NCBI GenBank assembly: GCA_017540605.1
Contig: JAFYAS010000064.1
Span: 1 to 64,000 of the forward strand
DNA length: 64,000 nucleotides
Direction of reading: 5' to 3'
DNA from: Lachnospiraceae bacterium
GTDB lineage: Bacteria; Bacillota; Clostridia; Lachnospirales; Lachnospiraceae
Of the stretch, positions 8,536-18,643 are shown one piece after another (position 1 is the stretch's first letter; every line of letters begins with the position of its first letter). Both the position numbers and the translations under genes were made by a program. The notes beneath the pieces were generated by a model. That model saw only the letters and a list, made by a program, of their open reading frames with translations. It was not told the origin of the DNA and searched no databases.

Positions 8536-9984
8536 TTACCCAAAATTAACAGTTTCAATATCTGCCTTCTTGATCGTCATAAGTTCTTCCTTCGAAGTAG
8601 CGCCCTCCGATAAAAGCCTGTTTGCCTGATTGGCGATAGCCTCCTCAAGGTAGTTCCTGACTGAACGACCATTACCGAAATTGTCAGGCGGATCGTTCAT
8701 CATCTCGCTCAGCTTATTCATCAAAAAGCTCTCAGCCTCTTCATCCAAATGATAATCAAGCTTCTTCGCTCTCACATTGAATATCTTCAAAAGATCCTCC
8801 GGAGAATAATCCGGAAAATATATGTATTTGTTAAATCTGGATCTGAGTCCCGGATTGGCATCAAGGAAGGTATTCATCTCCCTTTCATAGCCTGCAGCTA
8901 TAACTATAAGATCTGCTCTGTTATCCTCCATAGCCTTGTTGAGAATATCAATAGCTTCCTGACCAAAATCGCCTTCTCCCTTGCTGTTGGAAAGAGCATA
9001 GGCCTCATCAATAAAGAGAACTCCCCCCATAGCTTTATCAAGAACTTCCTTTGTCTTAACCGCGGTTTGACCCATATATCCGGCAACCAGACCGGAACGA
9101 TCCACCTCAACAAGCTGTCCCTTGGAAAGAATTCCAAGAACCGCATATATTTTTGCAAGTATCCTCGCCACTGTAGTTTTTCCCGTACCGGGATTGCCGA
9201 GGAAAACAAGATGTCTTGAGGTCTCAGGAACAGTCAGTCCCTGCTCCTCTCGCATCTTACATATCTTTAGGAAGTTGACCAAATTGCCTACCTCTTGCTT
9301 AACGGAATCAAGACCAATAAGCTCCATAAGCTCTGCGTACAGATCATCCAATGTAAGATCCGGTGCAGGCTCACTTATCTTACCCATAAATACAGTCTCG
9401 CCGTCAGACACCTCATTGCCTCTGTCATCCTTTACCTCTTCACCCTTCCTATAGGGAAGTACCACTCTGGTATTGGTATCTGCCGTTTCTATCTGTTTGG
9501 CATAAACATCAAGAAGGATGCTGTATTTAGTGATAGCATCAACCTCCTTCTGACATATATCCTTGCTGGCCGCAGCAAGTTCTCTGCCCATATTGTAGAA
9601 GGTAGCCATATATAGCTGTTTCAGATTGAAGCCCTGAGCTCCGGAAATAAACTCTATACCATTACTCTGACGCACAAAGTAAGGAAGGGTAGATGGAATC
9701 TGTTTCAAGAAATCCTCATCGCCCAAATGATTCTTAGCAATATGCCTTAAGGCAGTTTTTTCATCAAAATTGTAATCAAGAAGGCTGTTGATAAGTTTTA
9801 GTTCTTCTTTTTGGATCACTCCATCAGCATGAGCCACATAAAGAAGATAGTTAAGCATATCGATCTTTAGCTGAGCTACAAGATCCACCGCTCCATCACT
9901 CCTGATATATTCCGCTTTTCCGATGCTTGCAGTTTTCTCAAGAAGCGTAGTATATAAATTGAATGCCATACCTCGTCTTCGCAT
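8536..9984 (-). CDS. CbbX/SpoVK-like AAA+ ATPase with N-terminal TerB-like domain
   Basis: 482 residues. The C-terminal half (about residues 215-482) is a CbbX/SpoVK-type AAA+ module: Walker A GNPGTGKTT, the pore-like SGLVAGYMGQTA, Walker B GGVLFIDEAYAL, AGYEREMNTFLDANPGLRSRF with the arginine finger, and the lid region. The N-terminal half contains LKIDMLNYLLYVAHADGVIQ followed by KEELKLINSLL, the acidic DG-x-E pattern of TerB-like domains. CbbX remodels Rubisco in other bacteria; there is no Rubisco here, so the client is unknown. The start ATG 9984 has GAGG 8 bases upstream. It has its own promoter after hom. Confidence 0.88.
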   Translation of the reverse strand: MRRRGMAFNLYTTLLEKTASIGKAEYIRSDGAVDLVAQLKIDMLNYLLYVAHADGVIQKEELKLINSLLDYNFDEKTALRHIAKNHLGDEDFLKQIPSTLPYFVRQSNGIEFISGAQGFNLKQLYMATFYNMGRELAAASKDICQKEVDAITKYSILLDVYAKQIETADTNTRVVLPYRKGEEVKDDRGNEVSDGETVFMGKISEPAPDLTLDDLYAELMELIGLDSVKQEVGNLVNFLKICKMREEQGLTVPETSRHLVFLGNPGTGKTTVARILAKIYAVLGILSKGQLVEVDRSGLVAGYMGQTAVKTKEVLDKAMGGVLFIDEAYALSNSKGEGDFGQEAIDILNKAMEDNRADLIVIAAGYEREMNTFLDANPGLRSRFNKYIYFPDYSPEDLLKIFNVRAKKLDYHLDEEAESFLMNKLSEMMNDPPDNFGNGRSVRNYLEEAIANQANRLLSEGATSKEELMTIKKADIETVNFG

Positions 9985-10007
9985 ATGATTAACCTCTGTA
10001 AATAATG

Positions 10008-10164
10008 AAATAGAGTTTCGCTTGCAAAACTCCCTCGCCGAGCGCGGTTGCTATAGCAACAATTACCAAACGCGCGAGTGCGCATCCTCGCGGAGCGTCT
10101 ATTTCTTTGTAGGAAACTTTGTTTCCTACAAAGAAATAGAACCGCGCAATGCACGGCTCTATTT
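10008..10164. repeat. Multi-hairpin palindromic element E1
   Basis: A 157-base stretch with terminal arms AAATAGAG (10008-10015) and CTCTATTT (10157-10164). Inside lie a GAGTTT/AAAACTC hairpin (10013-10032), a GTTGC-TATA-GCAAC hairpin, and a perfect 20-bp inverted repeat (10098-10117 with 10121-10140) with a 3-base loop. No coding potential. It forms the whole leader of the AAA gene, downstream of the promoter at 10161-10189, and could also act as a terminator for hom. Confidence 0.8.
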
Positions 10165-10189
10165 TATCACATTTTCGCTATTTCAACAA
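10161..10189 (-). promoter_or_regulatory. Candidate promoter of the AAA gene
   Basis: Minus-strand -10 TAAAAT (10161-10166) with extended TGTGA directly upstream and a weak -35 TTGTTG (10184-10189) at 17 bases. It begins 1 base after the hom stop codon, and its -10 box overlaps the right arm of element E1, so the nascent RNA would carry almost the complete hairpin array in its 5' UTR. Confidence 0.5.
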
Positions 10190-10190
10190 G

Positions 10191-11405
10191 TTATTTAACA
10201 CGGATATACGAAAGCATATCGCCTATCTTATTGATCTTCTCAACAAAGTCCTTCTCAGTGATCTCTTCGGTCACAAAAGCGCTCTCTCCCTTGATATCAG
10301 CACACTTTACATAAAAGACCTTTCCAAAGATACTATCTATCTTATCCATTACATCAAGGTCATCACCCTTAATGCGAACAAAGAACTTGTGCTTTGCCGT
10401 TCCAAAATCTCCAAGCTGACACTTATCGTAATCCCAAATGATAGGTACATTATGCTTGAGATTTTTACAGCACTCGATCACATCGGATACAACAGCAGAT
10501 GCTGTCGCTTCCTTTCCGGCACCCTGTCCATAGAAGAGAACATCGTCGAGCATATTGCCATTTACAAGGATAGCATTGAATACTCCATTTACCCATGCAA
10601 GAGGATGATCCTCCTTGATCATAAAAGGAGCAACCATAGCATATATAGTTCCATCAACATTCTTACTAACTCCAAGAAGCTTTATGGTTCTTTTAAGCTC
10701 TTTTGCATATTTGAAATCACTCTCGGTGATCTTTGTGATACCCTCAGTATAAATATCCTCATAATCCACCTGCTTGCCGGAAGCCAAAGAAGAAAGAATA
10801 GCGATCTTTCTGCAAGCATCGTAGCCTTCCACATCAGCCTCGGGATTCCTTTCCGCATAGCCCTTCTCCTGAGCATCCTTAAGTACAGACTCAAAATCAG
10901 CGCCCTCATTCTCCATCTTTGAAAGAATATAGTTGGTAGTGCCGTTAAGAATACCTGTGATCTCATTGATATCATCAGCTGTAACAGAACTCATCAGTGG
11001 TCTGATAATAGGAATGCCACCACCTACAGATGCCTCGAAAAAGAAGTTCACCTTGTTGGCTCTCGCAAGTCTTAAAAGCTCTGCACCCTTGGCAGCTACA
11101 AGCTCCTTGTTGGAGGTACATACATGCTTGCCGGCGTTTATAGCTTGCTTCGCAAATGTATAGGCAGGCTCTACTCCACCCATTACCTCTACAACTACCT
11201 TGACATCCTCATCCTCGACTATAGGTCGGAAGTCATGAACCAGTTTCTCTCTTATGGGATCATCAGGAAAATCGCGAAGATCCAATACATATTTTACATT
11301 GACCTCCTGACCTGCATGTCTGTTCACTATATCATGATTATCATTTATGACCTTGACTACTCCGGAGCCAACTGTGCCATAACCTAATACCGCTATGTTA
11401 ATCAT
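10191..11405 (-). CDS. hom: Homoserine dehydrogenase
   Basis: Reduces aspartate semialdehyde to homoserine with NAD(P)H, the branch point to threonine and methionine. The 404-residue protein has the Rossmann motif VLGYGTVGSGVV, SNKELVA, VGGGIPII, GTTNYILSKM, and DVEGYDACRKIAILSSLA with the catalytic lysine region; the C-terminal 80 residues form an ACT-like regulatory domain (FFVRIKGDDLDVMDKI), so feedback control by threonine is likely. Start at 11405 is supported by AAGGAGAAGAAA; it overlaps the end of the CheW-like gene by 8 bases. Confidence 0.95.
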   Translation of the reverse strand: MINIAVLGYGTVGSGVVKVINDNHDIVNRHAGQEVNVKYVLDLRDFPDDPIREKLVHDFRPIVEDEDVKVVVEVMGGVEPAYTFAKQAINAGKHVCTSNKELVAAKGAELLRLARANKVNFFFEASVGGGIPIIRPLMSSVTADDINEITGILNGTTNYILSKMENEGADFESVLKDAQEKGYAERNPEADVEGYDACRKIAILSSLASGKQVDYEDIYTEGITKITESDFKYAKELKRTIKLLGVSKNVDGTIYAMVAPFMIKEDHPLAWVNGVFNAILVNGNMLDDVLFYGQGAGKEATASAVVSDVIECCKNLKHNVPIIWDYDKCQLGDFGTAKHKFFVRIKGDDLDVMDKIDSIFGKVFYVKCADIKGESAFVTEEITEKDFVEKINKIGDMLSYIRVK

Positions 11406-11874
11406 TTTCTTCTCCTTCGTTCTGTTTATTAAGTAATTCCGTGATATCACTAAATGACTCATCTGTAAGAAGATGTCTCACGGAAAGATTGATCACAATA
11501 CCATCAGAGGTATTAATGATACAATTCATATATGAGGTATCCTCAGTTTTGACTACCACAGGAACAGCTAAAATGTTGTGTACATCCACATCCTCTATTC
11601 GGACTATGGAATCAACCTCAAATCCTATAGTCATCTCTCTGATCCTGGCAAGCACAAGCTTTTTGGGACCTTTTTCCTCCGGTTCACCGAAACGGCTTCT
11701 CAAGCTGTAAACAGGGATAGCGACACCGCGTAGGTTTATAATACCCTTTATATTTTCAGGACAGTTGGGAATCCCTACTACATTATAGTTCTCTTCAATA
11801 CCATTGACATAGCTTAACTCAAAGCTGTAATCAGAGCCTGCTACTCTAAAAATGATAAATCTTGTCTCAGCCAT
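11398..11874 (-). CDS. CheW-like domain protein
   Basis: A 158-residue single CheW-like domain: FIIFRVAGSDYSFELSYVNGIEE, IPNCPENIKGIINLRGVAIPVYSL, GFEVDSIVRIEDV. CheW couples chemoreceptors to CheA, and the NLRG-x-x-x-P stretch is the family's core. No CheA, receptor or flagellar gene lies beside it. Start ATG 11874 has GGAGGGAG 6 bases upstream, and the prfB stop is 3 bases before that ATG, so prfB, this gene and hom are tightly spaced and perhaps co-translated. It may serve a chemosensory array elsewhere in the genome, or have a non-chemotactic scaffold role. Confidence 0.88.
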   Translation of the reverse strand: MAETRFIIFRVAGSDYSFELSYVNGIEENYNVVGIPNCPENIKGIINLRGVAIPVYSLRSRFGEPEEKGPKKLVLARIREMTIGFEVDSIVRIEDVDVHNILAVPVVVKTEDTSYMNCIINTSDGIVINLSVRHLLTDESFSDITELLNKQNEGEEND

Positions 11875-11876
11875 AA

Positions 11877-12996
11877 TTATTCTCCCTCCTTGCTTGTGTT
11901 GATCCATTTAAGATATGCATTGATAAAGGGTTCAAGACTACCATCAAGAACACCCTGCACATTACTCACCTCAACTCCGGTTCTAAGATCCTTCACCATG
12001 GTATAGGGTTGCATAACATAGGAGCGTATCTGACTGCCCCATCCATTGTCAACCACTTCACCTCTGATGTCGGAAATGCGTTCAAGATGCTCCTGCTGCT
12101 TTATAAGATAAAGCTTGGCTTTAAGCATCTGCATAGCCTTGTCCTTATTCTGATGCTGACTTCTCTCATTCTGACATTGAACCACAACACCCGTAGGAAG
12201 ATGCGTGATCCTTATCGCTGATGAAGTCTTATTGATATGCTGTCCACCTGCACCGGATGAACGATAAGTATCAATACGAAGATCCTCATCTCTTATATCA
12301 ACCTCTATATCCTCGTTGATTTCAGGCATGATATCACAGGATACAAATGAAGTCTGACGCTTTCCGGCAGCATTGAAGGGACTGATCCTTACAAGTCTGT
12401 GAACACCCTTTTCGGACTTCAGATATCCATAGGCATTCTCGCCGTTTATCTGAATAGTAACAGACTTGATTCCTGCCTCATCTCCATCCAGATAATCAAG
12501 GATCTCAATATCAAAGCCATGCTTTTCAGCCCACCTTGTATACATACGATAAAGCATACCCGCCCAATCGCAGCTCTCGGTACCTCCTGCTCCGGCGTGA
12601 AGAGTAAGAACTGCGTTGTTGGCATCAAACTCTCCGGATAAAAGAGTATCAAGCTTGATCTCCTCGAACCTCTCCTTGAAATCCGAAAGAAGCTCTCCTA
12701 TCTCTGTAGTAAGCTCCTCGTCATTCTCCTCTTCCGCAATCTCGATCATTGTCTCAATGTCTTCGAATGTCGTTTCAAGGGCTTCAAAACGAGCAAGCTC
12801 ATCCTTCATATTCTTAACTTTTTTTACAACCTCTTGAGAATGCTCGATATCATCCCAAAAGCCGGGCTGTTCCATCTCATTCTCATATTTCTCTATCTCA
12901 TTTTTCTTCTCGTCGATGTCAAAGTGAATCCCTCACTTCAGCAAGCGGCGATCTGTACTCAGATAGTGTAAATTTATACTGATCTAATTCGAGCAC
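11877..12996 (-). CDS. prfB: Peptide chain release factor 2, with programmed +1 frameshift
   Basis: RF2 releases peptides at UGA and UAA. The main frame encodes RISPF (anticodon-like SPF tripeptide) and SSGAGGQHINKTSSA with the catalytic GGQ. The coding sequence is split: from GTG 12996 (preceded by AGAAGGTGACAAGC) 25 codons run to an in-frame TGA at 12919-12921, in the context AGGGATTCACTTTGAC. Skipping one base at CTTTGA joins DIDEKKNEIE and then the 332-residue main frame, giving 372 residues, the normal RF2 size. This is the well-known autoregulatory frameshift: low RF2 lets ribosomes pause at UGA and slip. The SD-like AGGG upstream of CTT is present. Confidence 0.95.
12917..12935 (-). 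promoter_or_regulatory. prfB +1 frameshift site
   Basis: Read on the minus strand: AGGGATTCACTTTGAC. CTT is the slippery codon, TGA the in-frame stop (12921 to 12919), and AGGG the internal SD-like element a few bases upstream. The tract has the same organisation as RF2 frameshift sites in other bacteria. Reading resumes with GAC in the +1 frame. Confidence 0.93.
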
Positions 12997-13075
12997 GCTT
13001 GTCACCTTCTTTCTGTGATCGATTATAATCAACCTTTAGCAGCTTCACTGCTTTCGGTACTTATTATCATTACTG

Positions 13076-15646
13076 TCAAGCTCCCTTGCCACAGCACTGC
13101 TTATACTTAAGACCGCTTCCGCAAGGACAGGGGTCATTTCTTCCTACCTTCTTTTCCTTGCGTTTTAAGGGACCCGCCTTTACCGAATCATCCTTGTTTG
13201 TTCCGGAAACCTTAGCTACCTGCTCACGCTCAACCTTCTGCTCGATCTTTACATGCATCATAGCTCTTACAGTATCCTCGCGGATAGAATTGGTCATATC
13301 CTCGAACATATCAAAGCCGGAGAACTTGTATTCCACAACAGGATCTCTCTGACCATAAGCCTGAAGTCTGATGCCCTGCTTTAACTGTTCCATATCATCG
13401 ATATGATCCATCCATTTTCTGTCTATAACCTTCAAGAGTATGACACGCTCAACCTCTCTGATCTGCTCAGGCTCAGGGAACTCCGCTTCCTTCTCCTCAT
13501 AAAGCTTTACAGCCTCTTCCTTAAGTCTCTGGATAAGATCGCCCATCTTGATATTACGATCGTCCTCGGTAAGCCTTACCGGCTCAACAGGAATGATAGG
13601 AGTTAGCAAATGATTGAGCTCGTTGATATCCCAATCCTCAGGAGCAAGATCATCAGAAAGAACTCTGCCGCAAATATCCTCAACAGTTTCTCCGATAAAC
13701 TTAATGATAACATCTCTCATACTCTCGCCATCAAGAACTCTTCTTCTCTCGGCATAAATGATCTCACGCTGATCGTTGTTGACCTGATCATAATCCATAA
13801 GGTTCTTTCTGATACCAAAGTTGTTGGCCTCGATCTTCTGCTGAGCACGCTCGATGAACTTGGTAATAGTATTGTGCTGTATCTCCTCACCCTCAGGGAT
13901 ATTCAAGGTGTCATATATAGACATAAGTCTCTCAGAACCAAAGAGTCTCATCAGATCATCCTCAAGAGAAAGATAAAACTTTGATTCACCGGGATCACCC
14001 TGACGACCTGAACGGCCACGGAGCTGATTATCTATACGTCTTGACTCATGGCGCTCAGTACCGATGATCTTCAAACCACCAAGTTCCTTTACTCCATCGC
14101 CAAGCTTGATATCGGTACCACGACCTGCCATATTGGTAGCAATAGTAACCGCTCCAAGCTGACCTGCCTGAGCTACTATCTCAGCCTCCATCTCATGGAA
14201 CTTGGCATTAAGTACGTTGTGCTTTATACCACGCTTTGAGAGCAAATGTGAAAGCTCCTCTGAAGCTTCGATGGTGATAGTACCTACAAGAACAGGCTGT
14301 CCCTTCTCGTGCGAAGCCTGTATATCATTAACTATAGCATTGAGCTTTTCTTTTCTGGTCTTAAAGATTGAGTCATTGTGATCTATACGCTGAACAGGAA
14401 GATTGGTAGGAACAACTACAACGTCCATACCGTAGATCTCTCTAAACTCCTGCTCCTCTGTCTGAGCTGTACCGGTCATACCTGCCTTTTTCTTATACTT
14501 ATTGAAGAAATTCTGGAAGGTAATGGTAGCAAGAGTTCTGTTCTCGCGCTTAACCTTTACATTCTCCTTTGCCTCTATAGCCTGATGAAGGCCATCGGAA
14601 TAGCGACGACCCGGCATAAGACGTCCGGTAAATTCGTCAACTATGATAACCTCATCATCCTTTACTACATAATCCTTATCTCTAAACATCAGGTTGTGGG
14701 CACGAAGAGCCAGGATAATATTGTGCTGGATCTCAAGGTTCTCGGGATCTGCAAGGTTCTCTATATGGAAAAACTTCTCAACCTCTTCAACACCCTGGGC
14801 TGTAAGCATAACCTGCTTATCTTTTTCATTAACAAGGAAATCTCCATCCTCTTCAATGTCAATACCCATGAAGATATCCATCTTGGAAAGCTCACCATCC
14901 GATGAACCTCTCTTCATTCTTCTGGCAAGATAATCACACATCTTATAAAGCTCAGTAGATTTTCCACTTTGACCACTTATGATAAGAGGAGTTCTCGCCT
15001 CGTCAATAAGTACGGAATCGACCTCATCGACGATAGCATAATTAAGATCTCTTTGAACCAGCTGCTCCTTGTAGATAACCATGTTGTCACGAAGGTAATC
15101 AAATCCAAGCTCATTGTTGGTAATATATGTGATATCACAGGCATAAGCCTCTCTTCTCTCATCATTGGTAGATGAATTGAGGATCACGCCAACCTTAAGT
15201 CCTAAAAACTCATGAACCTGTCCCATCCACTCGGCATCACGCTTAGCCAGGTAATCATTGACAGTAACTACATGAACTCCCTTTCCTTCAAGGGCATTGA
15301 GATAAGCAGGAAGGGTTGACACAAGGGTCTTTCCTTCACCGGTTCTCATCTCAGGAATACGTCCCTGATGAAGGATGATACCACCGATAAGCTGTACCTT
15401 AAAATGCTTCATACCGAGGACTCTGCTTGCAGCCTCTCTAACTGTCGCAAAAGCCTCGGGTAATATGTCATCCAATGTTTCTCCGTTTGCCAGTCTCTCC
15501 TTGAATTCAGGTGTCTTGGCCTTAAGCTCTTCGTCCGAGAGCTTTTGATAAGACTCATCAAGAGCCTCTATCTTTGCAACTATAGGTGCGATACGCTTTA
15601 ACTCCTTATCTGAATGCGTACCGAATATTTTTTCAAATACTCCCAT
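13076..15646 (-). CDS. secA: Preprotein translocase ATPase SecA
   Basis: SecA drives post-translational export through SecYEG. The 856-residue protein has Walker A MRTGEGKT, the [19 protein letters not shown] motif, [45 protein letters not shown], and a C-terminal zinc-binding SEC-C tail [13 protein letters not shown] that contacts SecB-like partners or ribosomes. Length and start MGVFEKIFG are typical. It stands alone behind its own promoter, downstream of the PrsA-like gene whose product acts on exported proteins. Confidence 0.98.
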   Translation of the reverse strand: MGVFEKIFGTHSDKELKRIAPIVAKIEALDESYQKLSDEELKAKTPEFKERLANGETLDDILPEAFATVREAASRVLGMKHFKVQLIGGIILHQGRIPEMRTGEGKTLVSTLPAYLNALEGKGVHVVTVNDYLAKRDAEWMGQVHEFLGLKVGVILNSSTNDERREAYACDITYITNNELGFDYLRDNMVIYKEQLVQRDLNYAIVDEVDSVLIDEARTPLIISGQSGKSTELYKMCDYLARRMKRGSSDGELSKMDIFMGIDIEEDGDFLVNEKDKQVMLTAQGVEEVEKFFHIENLADPENLEIQHNIILALRAHNLMFRDKDYVVKDDEVIIVDEFTGRLMPGRRYSDGLHQAIEAKENVKVKRENRTLATITFQNFFNKYKKKAGMTGTAQTEEQEFREIYGMDVVVVPTNLPVQRIDHNDSIFKTRKEKLNAIVNDIQASHEKGQPVLVGTITIEASEELSHLLSKRGIKHNVLNAKFHEMEAEIVAQAGQLGAVTIATNMAGRGTDIKLGDGVKELGGLKIIGTERHESRRIDNQLRGRSGRQGDPGESKFYLSLEDDLMRLFGSERLMSIYDTLNIPEGEEIQHNTITKFIERAQQKIEANNFGIRKNLMDYDQVNNDQREIIYAERRRVLDGESMRDVIIKFIGETVEDICGRVLSDDLAPEDWDINELNHLLTPIIPVEPVRLTEDDRNIKMGDLIQRLKEEAVKLYEEKEAEFPEPEQIREVERVILLKVIDRKWMDHIDDMEQLKQGIRLQAYGQRDPVVEYKFSGFDMFEDMTNSIREDTVRAMMHVKIEQKVEREQVAKVSGTNKDDSVKAGPLKRKEKKVGRNDPCPCGSGLKYKQCCGKGA

Positions 15647-15683
15647 TTTTCTATCTCCTAAAAATCGTTAAAATCAACACTTC

Positions 15684-15712
15684 ATTTTATCATTAAAACA
15701 GTTATAAATCAA
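15684..15712 (-). promoter_or_regulatory. secA promoter
   Basis: Minus-strand -35 TTGATT (15707-15712), 17-base spacer, -10 TAAAAT (15684-15689) with TGA just upstream of the -10. Start of transcription near 15677, about 30 bases before the secA ATG. The box layout recurs in several other intergenic regions of this window. Confidence 0.65.
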
Positions 15713-15720
15713 GGATATAT

Positions 15721-16764
15721 CTATCTGTGGATATAGGTCTTAAGATCAAAGCTTTCCCAAAGGGGACCGTAGAGTTTCTTTTCATTGACTCCCGCTTCCT
15801 TTGACCAAAGCTCGAGCTTATCATCAAGCTCTTCACTTACGGTATCGCTTTCATTCTTTTCCTTCATTTTTTCCTTGTATTCTCTGTCATCCGAAGATAT
15901 AAGCTTAAAAACATTGTAACCGTAAATCGTCTCAACAATACCGCTCACATCTCCATCCTTCATTTTTTTCATCTCATTAAGATACGCCTTGGAATCATAG
16001 CCTGTGTTACTGCCATAGATATCAGTGGCTGTAGATATTACACCAAGCTCTGAGGCGATATCTTCTATAGCCTTTCCTTCCTTGGAAAGCTCAACAGCCT
16101 TCATAGCAAGCTCATACTGCTTAGATTTATCCGAAGCACTGACCTGCTCTAAGGTACCATCGGAATTACTCTTTAATGTATTGTCAGCATTAAGCTTTAC
16201 GGTAGAAAAAAGCAGGTTGTAAATATGAAAATATGTCTCGCCGGACTCATCGCCCGTAAAAGTAGAATCTATAAGTTTTTTTGCAAGAACCTGTTCATTA
16301 AGTGCATTCCTTACAACCTTTTCAGATACATCAAACTCTGAAAGCATATCAGAATAATCACTTAAAAAATCAGATACTTCCTTATCAAGCACCTTTTCTT
16401 CTTCATTCGAAAGCTTAAAACCCTGATGCTTTGCACATATATATTCTATCTTTGTATTGACAATCCTCTCTCTTAAAAGCTCTATGTAATGCTTTTCAAA
16501 GGTTACATCGCCCTCATAAATTTCATACAGCGTATCGGGATTGGATAAATGATAATCCCTTGCAAGCTGGATAGCATAAAAGGCCAACTCGTCTCCGTAA
16601 ACCTTCTCGCTACCAATATTAAAGACAACCTTTTTATTTCGGGTAACAAAGAAAAACACACCTGCAGCGATCATAGCAAAAATAAACAGCCATAGTAAAA
16701 ATACCGCAAGTGGAGTCAGTCTTTTTTTACGTTTTTTAGTTTTTCTTCTGTTGTCGGGAGCCAT
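15721..16764 (-). CDS. Membrane-anchored PrsA/SurA-like foldase
   Basis: 347 residues. A very basic start (NRRKTKKRKKRL) is followed by one membrane segment at about residues 19-41, so it is an uncleaved signal anchor rather than a lipoprotein (no lipobox). The rest resembles the SurA/PrsA chaperone arm: NIGSEKVYGDELAFYAIQLARDY, long charged helices, then a parvulin-like stretch (AMKAVELSKEGKAIEDIASELG, YLNEMKKMKDGDVSGIVETIYGYNVFKLIS). Parvulin peptidyl-prolyl isomerase activity is possible but the catalytic core is divergent. It likely folds exported proteins outside the membrane. It is transcribed after ilvC's terminator and ends 75 bases before secA. Confidence 0.75.
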   Translation of the reverse strand: MAPDNRRKTKKRKKRLTPLAVFLLWLFIFAMIAAGVFFFVTRNKKVVFNIGSEKVYGDELAFYAIQLARDYHLSNPDTLYEIYEGDVTFEKHYIELLRERIVNTKIEYICAKHQGFKLSNEEEKVLDKEVSDFLSDYSDMLSEFDVSEKVVRNALNEQVLAKKLIDSTFTGDESGETYFHIYNLLFSTVKLNADNTLKSNSDGTLEQVSASDKSKQYELAMKAVELSKEGKAIEDIASELGVISTATDIYGSNTGYDSKAYLNEMKKMKDGDVSGIVETIYGYNVFKLISSDDREYKEKMKEKNESDTVSEELDDKLELWSKEAGVNEKKLYGPLWESFDLKTYIHR

Positions 16765-16814
16765 ATTTTTTCCTGTTTTTCGAAAAAGATAAAGGGATTA
16801 TAGCACAAAGACGC

Positions 16815-16843
16815 AAAAAAATAAAGAGGCACAAGGCCTCTTT
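16815..16843 (-). terminator. Terminator of ilvC
   Basis: On the minus strand TAAAGAGGC pairs perfectly with GCCTCTTTA across a 4-base loop and is followed by seven T. It begins about 20 bases after the ilvC stop codon: a textbook intrinsic terminator. Confidence 0.92.
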
Positions 16844-16864
16844 ATCTTTGATAGATCTATATCA

Positions 16865-17899
<1,035 letters not shown>

Positions 17900-17907
17900 T
17901 TATAGTT

Positions 17908-17931
17908 AAAAAGAAGCAATTACTTCTTTTT
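17908..17931 (-). terminator. Hairpin between ilvN and ilvC
   Basis: A perfect 9-bp stem AAAAAGAAG/CTTCTTTTT with a 6-base loop lies in the 57-base gap. The A/T-rich stem and short T-run make it a weak, leaky terminator or an RNA processing site, which could set the ratio of ilvN to ilvC message. Its 3' arm ends about 9 bases before the ilvC ribosome site. Confidence 0.5.
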
Positions 17932-17941
17932 ACAATCTGCT

Positions 17942-18433
17942 TTACTCTTCCTCAAACTTTCCTCTGGGAAGTCCGGTGATACCGGTTCTAACAAGTGACT
18001 CGATCTCGAAACCATCCATAAGCTTGATGAATGACTCGATCTTGCCTGCATTACCTGTGATCTCGATCATCAATGAATCCGGAGCAACATCAACGATATT
18101 CGCTCTGAATACATCAACAAGGGAAATGATCTGCTGCTTCTCCTCACGATTGGCCTTAACCTTGATAAGTATCAGCTCTCTGCAAACAGATGAACCGCTT
18201 CTAAGAATATCTACAGTAATGACATCCTCAAGCTTTAAAAGCTGTTTCTCGATCTGATCAAGTGTCAGCTCGTCACCGTATGCAACAACTGTCATCCTTG
18301 AAAACTCAGGATTCTCAGTCACACCAACAGTCAGGCTGTCGATATTGTAGCCACGTCTTGAGAACATACCTGATACTCTTCCCAAAACTCCGGCTCTGTT
18401 TTCAACCAACAACGAAAATACGCGTCTCTTCAT
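17942..18433 (-). CDS. ilvN: Acetolactate synthase small (regulatory) subunit
   Basis: A 163-residue protein with an N-terminal ACT domain (VFSLLVENRAGVLGRVSGMFSRRGYNIDSLTVG) and the C-terminal ALS_ss domain (RELILIKVKANREEKQQIISLVDVFRANIVDV, GNAGKIESFIKLM). It binds valine and confers feedback inhibition on the catalytic subunit IlvB. No ilvB gene is next to it; the large subunit must be encoded elsewhere. It heads a two-gene unit with ilvC behind a near-consensus promoter. No leader-peptide or T-box features were seen. Confidence 0.96.
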   Translation of the reverse strand: MKRRVFSLLVENRAGVLGRVSGMFSRRGYNIDSLTVGVTENPEFSRMTVVAYGDELTLDQIEKQLLKLEDVITVDILRSGSSVCRELILIKVKANREEKQQIISLVDVFRANIVDVAPDSLMIEITGNAGKIESFIKLMDGFEIESLVRTGITGLPRGKFEEE

Positions 18434-18475
18434 ATAAAAACATACGCCTCTCTTTCAAAAAAATCACTAAAGCAC

Positions 18476-18504
18476 ATTTTAGCAACTATGCTTTGCAATG
18501 TCAA
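18476..18504 (-). promoter_or_regulatory. ilvN-ilvC promoter
   Basis: Minus-strand -35 TTGACA (18499-18504), 17-base spacer, -10 TAAAAT (18476-18481). The transcript would start near 18469 with a leader of only about 36 bases, too short for a T-box or long attenuator. Confidence 0.8.
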
Positions 18505-18514
18505 CCTAAAAAGC

Positions 18515-18557
18515 AAAAAACAGCTATTCCGAATATCATCCCGAAAAGCTGTTTTTT
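18515..18557 (-). terminator. Terminator of the metal-uptake pair
   Basis: Arms AAAAAACAGCT (18515-18525) and AGCTGTTTTTT (18547-18557) are perfectly complementary over 11 bp, with a 21-base loop that can itself pair (TTCGG/CCGAA-like). T-runs on either strand make it potentially bidirectional. It separates the ZnuA-like gene from the ilvN promoter just downstream. Confidence 0.8.
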
Positions 18558-18643
18558 ACTATAATCATACCAAACCTATTTTGTGTATCACATCATAATT
18601 TGTTCTGAACAGCAATTGTTCATAGGTATATCAGAAGGTTTAT

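Noticed and set aside
10149-10922. 257-codon open frame on the plus strand
   Set aside because: It is antisense to hom, with no ribosome site and an implausible hydrophobic/Ile-rich product.
18434-18640. T-box or leader-peptide attenuator before ilvN
   Set aside because: The promoter lies about 40 bases from the start; there is no AGGGTGG block or Leu/Val/Ile-rich leader.
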